The notes beneath the pieces were generated by a model, which saw nothing but the letters and a program-made list of their open reading frames with translations, was not told where the DNA came from and did not search any database. A stretch of 64,000 bases of DNA. It comes from Escarpia spicata (taxonomy: Eukaryota > Annelida > Polychaeta > Sabellida > Siboglinidae). Each line of letters starts with the position of its first letter. Position 1 is the stretch's first letter. This document shows positions 41,701 through 53,700 of the stretch, piece after piece. Where the stretch lies: positions 12,278,841 through 12,342,840 of the forward strand of contig OZ023209.1 in the NCBI GenBank assembly GCA_963995525.1, written 5' to 3'. Made by a program: the position numbers and the translations under genes.

Positions 41701-44700
41701 CGTGGCAAAAGCTGACAACGTTTCCATCGGAAACTACAGTGTGGACCCCTTGTCTGTTGTGGCCTCAGGTATGTTTGTAATAATCAGTTAATAATTATGT
41801 TCCATCTGTACTTGTATTTATTACGGGAACTTAAGATATGCCCTTTTAAATTTATGAAATTGATACTCGATTATGTCGCTCAATTATTTTTAAAGCATTG
41901 TCTGTTCATTTTTATTATATTCTAAAAAAAAATTGTATTATAAAGTGTTTCAATGAAAGTTTTGTATTGTTGAAAATTATATGTTTCTGGAGGAAACAGT
42001 TTGTTTACATGACACTATGCTGCCTTTGAAAACGTGGCCTCTGGTCCGAATACTAATGAGATGGATATGTGTTTGACGTAATACGTCATTATGTCCCCGT
42101 CGGGTCATGATCACCCTTGGAATTATCCAAGCTCGCTATTCGGGGATTTAAATGACAGCTCAGTGATTTTTTTTAACATTTAACTTTTGAAAATTGTTTC
42201 TGCTTCATTCAACCATATTTGTAAGTGGGTTAGATTACATATTGTTTATACTGTAACACAACGGGACAATAAAAACAAACAGACAACCTCCCTTTAATCA
42301 GTGTTTTTTTTTTTATTGTTACATTATTATTTGTGTTTTAATATAATGATGCTTCCGTTTCAGTGATCTCCATAGACACGACAACATTTGAATATACAGG
42401 ATATTCAACTGGTAAGATAACAAAATACAATACAAGGTGTCTATCATACAAACCTTTTACAAGTATCCCCATTACCATTGAGAGTAATAATAATGATTAT
42501 ATTTGTTTCATGGTTAACCTTATAATATACATTTGATCTTCCTATGAGTTATGAGTTTAAAACATAAATATCCATAGTATCACTTAAAATTTGATTTTAG
42601 TGATGCTAAAAACTTATCACATTTTAATTTACATTTTGCTACAATGTTGAAAGACAGTAAAATCGGTACTGCATTTTTTGGCACGACCCCTTCACCAAAC
42701 AAAACCATCCTGTGCAATTTTGGGTAAGCACAAGTCGAGTTCATATGCCAAGTTATGGCTTTATAAGTATTGTAGTTTTTTTTTTATAAAGTTACATTAA
42801 GTAATACTTCCTGGTTGTTGCTGATAACACAAATGTCACTAGATGCTTGTTGTTTGGTTAAAATGTGACCTTTTCACTGGCACGTGGTTTATTTCAACAC
42901 GATTTGACAGACACTTCTATTACTGAGATTTCCTCCAGTGTTTCCCAGCCAAGTTGTCTAATGATATCATGTTACGAAGGGCCACGTGTTGAACTTGTTA
43001 TGGTAAACAAGATTGATTGACATCTACTGGGGTCAGTCACATGTCATTGCAACTGGCGGCGGAGGTCGGGCATTATCAGAGAATAAACAAAACTACCACC
43101 AGTATTTTGTGATTTGACAGTGTGATGCATTTAGGTAATTGTAATACAACAGCATAGTGGCATGAGAATAACCAGACTATATGATCTGCATTCATGGTGA
43201 ACGAATTTTTGTTTGAACTGGGCTGATGCACAAGTGATCGTCATTATGGAAACATCAAAGAATCTGAAAAGGGACTTTTCACAGACACACTAAAAATACT
43301 AATTTTTAAAGGACGAATTTGTGACATATGGCACTAGTGCCTTGGTTTTTTTAATATTACACCTGTTCATACAGACACCTACTAATGTTCTATAAAAAAA
43401 AATTAAGAAATCAACTGACATCATACCCGACCCAGCTACCTTAACGTAGTCAAGTAATTATACAATTACATTTCAGTGAATGGAACAACAATCGCTGACA
43501 ATGATACCTTCAACACGACCACAGTTGCTATTGCGACATCTTCTGGTGAGTTTTTTTAAGTAAATAATCCTTCAACATTAATTGAAATTTCAGAAAATGT
43601 ACTAATGCTATAAGAATAGCCAGTTTATCAGCGGATCTTAAATCTGATTATATTTGTAAATAACCGTAAAAAACATTCTATGTGCATAACTTAAAATGGT
43701 GAATTTGTAAGTTAAATATCGTGTTAATGCACTTTCTAAAGCACACCATGATTACATGATAAGAGCATCATGTGTCCAGATATGTTGCTTAGTACATTTA
43801 TTAAAATCTTAAATAAACATTATTGATGTTATAATGTAAATATACCCATTTAATTGCTACCTGTAATTAGGGGTGAAAGTAAAGATGTATTGTATTGTTT
43901 CGATCAGTTGACAAAACCACAGAAACTGCTACAGTTGAGAACTTCATTGAAACCACTACAGCTGGCTCTGAAACCACTCAAGGTAAGTTGACAAGAGTTA
44001 TTTGCATGTAGCATGTTTGATAGAACTATTATTTAAGTTGAACAATCTGAGTGGTTCAAGGTTAAAAACTGGTGTAAACAAGGAGACATAATGTCCGGGT
44101 TTCTTGATGGTAGTCGACTGGATAATGAGGAAAACAACTGAAGAAAGCAACACAGGGATACGATGGAGATCCATGTCAAAACTGGAGGACTTCGCATGAG
44201 ACATTGTGCTTATGTCTTCAAGTTACAGTCACATGCAAGCAAAGTCAACAAAGATAAATGCATTTGCATAAAAAACCAGGCTAAAAATCAATAAAAAGGA
44301 AACTGAAGTACTGAGGATAAACAGCAGATGCAACAACAGAATACAGATTGACGACCAACAACTGAATGAAGTAGAGAAGTATACATACCTGGGCACAAAC
44401 GTCAGCAAGCAAGGAGGAGGGGGTGACGATATTATCATCAGAGTACGAAAAGCAAGGACATCATTCATGAAACTCATGCAGATATGGAGCTGAAATATAT
44501 ATACACATTAAGAACTAAACTCAGATTATACAATACTCTGGTCAAATCAGTGTTATTGTATGGATGTGAAACATGGAAAGTAAACAAAAGCAACAACAAA
44601 AAACTTGACATTTTCCAATTCAACTGTCTCAGTAGAATAAAAAAAATTAAATGGCCAGAAGTAATTTTGAACAAAGACATTGAGAATATAACAGCAGATG

Positions 44701-47700
44701 AGAATATCAGCACAGAAGTACAGAGAAGAAGGTGGTAATGGATAAGGCATATGCTGAGAAAGAAGGACTACATCCCCTGCCTGACAGCACTTGTTGCTGA
44801 CATGGACGCCGGATGGAACTAGAAAAGTTGGCCAGCCAAAAACAACATGGAGAAACACAGTAGAAAAAGAACGAAACCAACTGGGATGGACAACTTGAGG
44901 CAAAGCAAGACACGTAGGGCAAGATAGCGGAGTTGCACAACTATATGGGCCACAAAGGCTGAAGAGGATAGGTAAGGTAAGGTAAAAGCTCATCACGGAT
45001 TGGAATGGTATTCTGGTTTGAGAATCAGTCGCTAGAGATGCTCGACAAAACTATATGCGCAGTGTGGCGCCACACGGAGGATTAGGCACCCTTTAGATTC
45101 GGGAAGCATACGCCTACGGGAATGGTTATTTGGAAGGACTCGTCAAAAGAAATGCCAAACGAACTGATATGGTAATAAACTACCAAGTTAAAGGCATTCA
45201 TATTCAATATATATTTTTGTTATATCTCATTGACACGCATGCATCCCGTGGGACGCAACGGTTATTTTGCACACGTCCGGGTACTGTTTCTATGCGTATA
45301 GGATGCAGGATCTTGCATCCCTTAAACCCCTGTACATTTATAAATAAAATCTGAAATAAACATTATTGACGTTATATATTGTTAATGAAACAGACAGAAA
45401 TAGATGGGAAGACAACATCAAAGAGTGGACAGGACTGGAGTTCGCCGACTCCCAGAGGGCTGTGGAGAACAGGAAACGAGGAGAGAGCTGGTTAAGAAGT
45501 TGTCAGTGGTTCCCCAACGATCCTTACGGGTTATGGGAAAGTGAGTGAATGTGATAATGTTAATACATCCATTTAATGGGTGTAATTATGGTTGGTACTA
45601 AAGACGTGTTGATTTGTTTCCATCAGCTAATGAAATCACAGAAACTACTACAGTTGAGAACATCGCTGAAACCACTACAGCTGCCTTTGAAACCACTGCA
45701 GGTAAGTTGACAAGAATTATTTGCTTGTAGCATGTTTGATAGAACTATTATTTAAATTCATTCAAAACCTACAAATGAAATTGGTACAAATCATTGTGGG
45801 CCTAAAATATGTATGCTCCCATATTAGATGGTAGTTGGTTTTCCAAACTCTTGTGTTGATTACTGTTAATAATATCATATTGGATGTTGTGTATCTATGG
45901 GTTGGGTGGCAAAACAAAGGAAATACACCTGGAGGGGAAGAAACTAAAACAAACGGCTTTGTGTACCTAGGTAGAGCGATATGCAGGGACAACAACTCAG
46001 ATAGTGAAACTCGCAAGACAATAAAAGCAGGAGCAAACGCATCAATGAAAGTTAAAAGTGATGGGAGACAGACGCACATTGCGTGAGCAAATGGGAGTAG
46101 AATGGATGTGAAAGAAAGCCGATGCTGGAGAGTTGAAGGGAAAAGGAGACAATGATGACATAATGCCCTATACTGTGATGGGAGGATTGTGTAGTGCATT
46201 TCAAGAGAGCCTTTCTGAGACAATTGTGTGGTGATCAGTTCACCACAAAGCCCCAATTTATGTAAACGAGTGTTGCGTTGTTACATGGGTGGAAGTATGC
46301 TAGTTTCATATACAAAAATGTATTCAATGTCACACTGAAATGTCTTGTATCAAATCTAAGTGTTCAGCTATAACTCTCTCAAGTATGTCTTGCCACCTGT
46401 GATTTGCTGGGAATATTGTCAATAATGCTGTATTTGTTTCCCCTAGAGATTGATCGTGTGGACCAGTGCCTGAGTGACCCTTGTCAGAATGCTGCAAAAT
46501 GCATTGACAAGGTGTTGGCATTTCGCTGTGACTGCAAGACTGGCTTCTCTGGCCCCACCTGTGCCACAGGTAAACTAGGTGTCATCTTCATCTATTGTCA
46601 CTGCTATTCTTGGCATGACGTTCTTGCTTTCTGTTCATCCTGCTGCGTTGTTCTGTACAATGTTAGAATTATCTCTCTAATATTCAGCGTGATTCGTGGC
46701 ACAGACTTTGTTACATTTCATATTTATGCTGTGGCAAATTTATTCATGTGTTTTTATGGCCTTGAACATATATTAAAAATACGGCTCTCCTCAATGAAAT
46801 GAACTATAGTTTGATGTCTGTTGCCAGTGGATGGATGATGTTGGAGGAATGTATCCCTACTGGAGACTTTGAAATGAACTATAGTTTAAAGTCTGTTGCC
46901 AGTGGATTGTGTTGGAGGGATGTATCTATATCTCTCCTCAGGGAGACTTTGAAATGAACTATAGTTTGATGTCTGTTGCCAGTGGATGGTGTTGGAGGGA
47001 TGTATATATATCTCTCCTCAGGGAGACTTTGAAATGAACTATAGTTTGATGTCTGTTGCCAGTGGATGGTGTTGGAGGGATGTATCCCTACTGGAGACTT
47101 TGAAATGAACTATAGTTTGATGTCTGTTGCCAGTGGATGGTGTTGGAGGGATGTATCTATATCTCTCCTCAGGGAGACTTTGAAATGAACTATAGTTTGA
47201 TGTCTGTTGCCAGTGGATGGTGTTGGAGGGATGTATCCCTACTGGAGACTTTGAAATGAACTATAGTTTGATGTCTGTTGCCAGTGGATGGTGTTGGAGG
47301 GATGTATCCCTACTGGAGACTTTGAAATGAACTATAGTTTGATGTCTGTTGCCAGTGGATGGTGTTGGAGGGATGTATCCCTACTGGAGACTTTGAAATG
47401 AACTATAGTTTGATGTCTGTTGCCAGTGGATGGTGTTGGAGGGATGTATCCCTATGGCTCCAATCAAGGAGACGTTGAAATGACTTGTGGGCGACGTGCA
47501 AGACGGTGTCGCACAAACATGTTCACAATTCCACAGTTCAAAGTTGCTGATGCCCTGCTCGACAGAATCAGTGTAAGTATCTACCTATTGTTGAGTTAAT
47601 GTATGTATATATATATATATGGATTAATCCAATTTTTCCAAAATTTCAAGTTGGTCAAGTTTTATACCAGTTTAGGGATTCATACTGGACGTATATTGAT

Positions 47701-50700
47701 CAGAATATTACGCATATCTTCTGCGACATGGAAAGCGTGACATTTTAGTTACAGAAATCTGACATTAGCTCAGTAGTAAGAGCAGCAACTACTGCGCATG
47801 ACAGCCAAAAGTATCACAAGTTGATTTCACAAAATCACACTTGAGTGACCTGTGTATAGTCACCACTACCACTGGTGCAGGCATCACATCTGCTAGCATG
47901 TGTACCTAGTCACCACTAGCAGTGGTGCAGGCATCACATCTGCCAGCATGTGTAGTCACCACTGGCAGTGATGCAGGCATCACATCGGCCAGCATGTGTA
48001 GTCACCACTGGCAGTGATGCAGGCATCACATCTGCCAGCATGTGTAGTCACCACTGGCAGTGATGCAGGCATCACATCTGCCAGCATGTGTAGTCACCAC
48101 TGGCAGTGGTGCAGGCATCACATATGCCAGCATGTGTAGTCACCACTGGCAGTGATGCAGGCATCACATCTGCCAGCATGTGTAGTCACCACTGGCAGTG
48201 GTGCAGGCATCACATCTGCTAGCATGTGTACCTAGTCACCACTGGCAGTGGTGCAGGCATCACATCTGCCAGCATGTGTAGTCACCACTGGCAGTGATGC
48301 AGGCATCACATCTGCCAGCATGTGTAGTCACCACTGGCAGTGGTGCAGGCATCACATCTGCTAACTTGTGTAGTCACCACTACCACTGGTGCAGGCATCA
48401 CACCTGCTAGCATGTGTACCTAGTCACCACTGGCAGTGGTGCAGGCATCACATCTGCTAGCATGTGTACCTAGTCACCACTGGCAGTGGTGCAGGCATCA
48501 CATCTGCCAGCATGTGTAGTCACCACTGGCAGTGATGCAGGCATCACATCGGCCAGCATGTGTAGTCACCACTGGCAGTGGTGCAGGCATCACATCTGCC
48601 AGCATGTGTAGTCACCACTGGCAGTGGTGCAGGCATCACATCTGCCAGCATGTGTAGTCACCACTGGCAGTGGTGCAGGCATCACATATGCCAGCATGTG
48701 TAGTCACCACTGGCAGTGATGCAGGCATCACATCTGCCAGCATGTGTAGTCACCACTGGCAGTGGTGCAGGCATCACATCTGCTAGCATGTGTACCTAGT
48801 CACCACTGGCAGTGGTGCAGGCATCACATCTGCCAGCATGTGTAGTCACCACTGGCAGTGATGCCTGTATCACATCTGCCAGCATGTGTAGTCACCACTG
48901 GCAGTGGTGCAGGCATCACATCTGCTAACTTGTGTAGTCACCACTACCACTGGTGCAGGCATCACACCTGCTAGCATGTGTACCTAGTCACCACTGGCAG
49001 TGGTGCAGGCATCACATCTGCCAGCATGTATAGTCACCACTGGCAGTGGTGCAGGCATCACATCTGCCAGCATGTGTAGTCACCACTGGCAGTGGTGCAG
49101 GCATCACATCTGCCAGCATGTGTAGTCACCACTGGCAGTGGTGCAGGCATCACATCTGCTAGCATGTGCACCTAGTCACCACTGGCAGTGGTGCAGGCAT
49201 CACATCTGCTAGTATGTGTACCTAGTCACCACTGGCAGTGGTGCAGGCATCACATCTGCTAGCATGTGTAGTCACCACTGGCAATGGTGCAGGCATCACA
49301 TCTGCTAGCATGTGTAGTCACCACTGGCAGTGGTGCAGGCATCACATCTGCTAGCATGTGTAGTCACCACTGGCAGTGGTGCAGGCATCACACCTGCTAG
49401 CATGTGTACCTAGTCACCACTGGCAGTGGTGCAGGCATCACATCTGCCAGCATGTGTAGTCACCACTGGCAGTGGTGCAGGCATCACATCTGCTAGCATG
49501 TGTACCTAGTCACCACTGGCAGTGGTGCAGGCATCACATCTGCCAGCATGTGTACCTAGTCACCACTGGCAGTGGTGCAGGCATCACATCTGCTAGCATG
49601 TGTAGTCACCACTAGCACTGGTGCAGGCATCACATCTGCCAGCATGTGTAGTCACCACTGGCAGTGGTGCAGGCATCACATCTGCTAGCATGTGTAGTCA
49701 CCACTAGCACTGGTGCAGGCATCACATCTGCCAGCATGTGTAGTCACCACTGGCAGTGGTGCAGGCATCACATCTGCTAGCATGTGTAGTCACCACTAGC
49801 ACTGGTGCAGGCATCACATCTGCTAGCATGTGTAGTCACCACTGGCAGTGGTGCACGCATCACATCTGCTAGCATGTGTACCTAGTCACAACTGGCAGTA
49901 GTGCAGGCATCACATCTGCTAGCATGTGTACCTAGTCACCACTGGCATTGGTGCAGGCATCACATCTGCTAGCATGTGTACCTAGTCACCACTGGCAGTG
50001 GTGCAGGCATCACATCTGCTAGCATGTATAGTCACCACTGGCAGTGGTGCAGGCATCACATCTGCCAGCATGTGTACCTAGTCACCACTGGCAGTGGTGC
50101 AGGCATCACATCTGCTAGCATGTGTAGTCACCACTAGCACTGGTGCAGGCATCACATCTGCCAGCATGTGTAGTCACCACTGGCAGTGGTGCAGGCATCA
50201 CATCTGCTAGCATGTGTAGTCACCACTGGCAGTGGTGCAGGCATCACATCTGCCAGCATGTGTAGTCACCACTGGTAGTGGTGCAGGCATCACATCTGCT
50301 AGCATGTGTAGTCACCACTAGCACCCTCGTGCAGGCATCACATCTGCTAGCATGTGTACCTAATCACCACTGGCAGTGGTGCAGGCATCACATCTGCCAG
50401 CATGTGTAGTCACCACTGGCAGTGGTGCAGGCATCACATCTGCCAGCATGTGTAGTCACCACTGGCAGTGGTGCAGGCATCACATCTGCTAGCATGTGTA
50501 GTCACCACTAGCACCCTCGTGCAGGCATCACATCTGCTAGCATGTGTACCTAATCACCACTGGCAGTGGTGCAGGCATCACATCTGCCAGCATGTGTAGT
50601 CACCACTGGCAGTGGTGCAGGCATCACATCTGCCAGCATGTGTAGTCACCACTGGCAGTGGAGCAGACATCACATCTGCTAGCATGCATATAACTCTTTA

Positions 50701-53700
50701 AAATCATGCCAGTCTGACCAAAATGAGGTGACCATCGGATGACAAAATGAAGTATGACTGACTACCTGGGCCAGGCACGTAGACGAAGCAGGTAATTCAT
50801 GCCAACAACCCACTTGTAATATCACCATCACAGAAATATGCAAAAAGTAAAAGTAGTAAGTTTTGACGCTGAATGTAGCCATTGTTGAAGCAGCATATTA
50901 ATTGCTGTCACATGGATGACATGTGCAAGAGAAAACATTTCATTCTCACATGCTGTGAATGCATCATAAAACTGACGTTGCCATGCCGACAGGTTAACAG
51001 CAATGGATACGTTGCCATGGGAACATTGTACAGTGGCCGCAAACCTGTCTACTTCCATAGACTCTTCAACAAGCGTAAACTGCAGACTGCCAGACGTCGA
51101 GGGTTTGCCCTGTTCGCTCCTCTCTGGGCTGACAATGACCTGAGGCGGCAGGGCAGTGTCTTTGTACACAGGTACGAGAAAACAGACACGATGAGCTCGG
51201 GCGTGGCCTACGACAGAATCCGTCATGTGCTCGCGCTTGGTAGCAACGATGTCACCACACATGGAGGACTGAATGACTTTGAGGCAACCTTTGTCCTGGT
51301 GGTGACCTGGGATGGCATCGTGCCTCGCAGGTCGTATAAATCGAAATACGATAAGGTTAGTTTTGCCCATGTAACGTGCTGATTCGTTGGTGACTGGTGA
51401 AATGCAATCGATTAATAGTTGAGTTGCATTTTTATTAAATTGTGAGATTGTATGCTTGATGTAATCTCTTTATGTGTCATTGTAAATCTGTAGAAGCTAT
51501 TAGTTTCAATGGTTATTTGATGTTTTGTTATTCATTGTTTTGTTATTTAGCTGTATCGTGATACTACCACAATAGTTATTATGAAGCCTGTCACAGTCTC
51601 AGTAGTGCTGTAATAGCAATACAGCTACAATAGTACTACAGTTACCCGGGACTTACCCCTATTCACGAGCACAGGAGTGTAGCGGTTAGCACATCCGCCT
51701 GTCATGCCTGAGCTTAACACCTGGACCGAGTATAGTACATTTGTGTAAAAACCTGGACGTCAACATTGGGGACTGTCTCCCTCACATTAATGTCATTCCC
51801 GTTTCAATTTGGCACATAAAAGAAGCAGCAAGGACGACAAGCCCCTGACAATTACCACCCACAGTGCTAGCAGCAGAATCGTTGATGCACACCTCATATG
51901 ACAATAACATTCTAACTACAATATCTACAGACTAGTCAGTTAGACTAGTACAATATATGCAGACTAGTCAGTTAATACAACATTGCCGAGCACTGGAAAC
52001 AAAAACTATGGGCAGCAGCTTTCTCAGAGAACCTGCTGCGATCTGTTGACAGTGGAACAGGTTGCATTTATTTAAACTAGATGCGCAGGGGAGATTTACA
52101 GAGAAGCCTGAAACTGGAGGCATAGATAAAGACAGCACAACTAAATCAGCAAAGAACAGTCTGGAAAACTATTCTGAAGCTGGATATAAATGCGTTTGTT
52201 TAAATGCAAGGAACATAGTAAATAAACGAAGTGACTCACATAATAGGTAAAACCGGATCATGGGCCACTTTTGGAAGATATTGATCAGTGGGTAGACGAG
52301 GGATCATCAGTAGGTACCATCTACTTACATTATCAGAAAGCTTTTGACAAAGTGCCATATTAAAGATTACTGCTTAAGCTAAAGGCCTATGGCACAGGAA
52401 ATGGTATAATTAGCTGGATAGAAAAATGGCTGGAAGACAACAGGTAGTAGTTGATGGGGAGGCTTCAAACTGGAAATCAGTTTTGAGTGGGATACCACAC
52501 TGATCAGTACTGGGACCTATATTATTCTTAATACATATATCAACGATTTGGACGATGATATAACATACAAAATGTTGAAATTTGTGGATGATACAAAAGT
52601 GTTTAGAAGGATTAAACGTGATGGAGGTAGACAGCATTTACAAGATGATCTTGACAAGTTGATCAAATGGTCTGAAAAGTGGCAAATGTTCAATTTTGGG
52701 AAAAGGAACTTAGGGTTAACCATTAATGCTGATATGAAGGTTTCAGACCAGTGCAGAATTGCAGCTTCAAAGGGAAATCAAATCCTTGGATTAATCAATT
52801 GAAATATAACGTATAAGGAAAAAGAGCTAATAATACCGCAGTACAAAACAATTGTTAGGCCTCATTTAGAATATTGTATACAAGCGTGGAGGCCATGTCG
52901 CAAGGACGTAGATATGCTAGAAAGAGTACAGAGGAGAGCGGTTAAAATGATATCAAAACTGAGGGATCTTAGTTACAAAATATGCCTAAAAGAATGTGGC
53001 TTAACAACACTAGAGACCAGGAGATTGAGAGGAGATCAGATAGAAGTGTTTAAAATATTGATAGAAATATTGTTCTCAGTCAAGAAAGATAAAAAGGACC
53101 AGAGGACATGAAGTTACATTAGTAAAGAAGCAGTGTAGATTAGATATAAGAAAGTTCTAATTTTCACAAATGACTGTAATGGAACATATTACCTGCTGAT
53201 TGTGTGGGTGCAAGTTGCGTGAATATGTTTTTAAATAAAATCGACACATACCTCAGATACACGTAGATAAAAAGGGTTGGACTTTCGATAAGCCAAAAGG
53301 CTTCCTTGTCCACCTGCCATCTAGACTTAATTCTCTGGGTGGTAATCTTGTTAAATCTTGTTAAACTAGAACTAGACCTACAATATACGTCATGTGTTTC
53401 AGCCCAATACTTATCAGCTGGTATTGATTTCGAATGGCAACACGATGCAAACGTTTGTGATGTTCCTGTACAAGGAGACTGGGTGGGACCAGGTGTACAA
53501 CGTCAGAGACTCACAGATTGGATACATTACCATTCAGGTAAGACAACAACAAATCGTCAAGTTGTATCAGGCCTACTTGGGTAGTCTTTACATCTATTGT
53601 CCATCTGTTCTTCCTCGATCACCCTGCTGATATACGTGCAATTGCATGTGAACACAACTGATATTTCTGACATTTGTTGCACTCATATCATAAGAAATCA

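Noticed and set aside
42068..42110. CRE-like palindrome tgacgtaatacgtca
   Set aside because: Single occurrence deep in an intron and not a perfect palindrome; no supporting promoter features.
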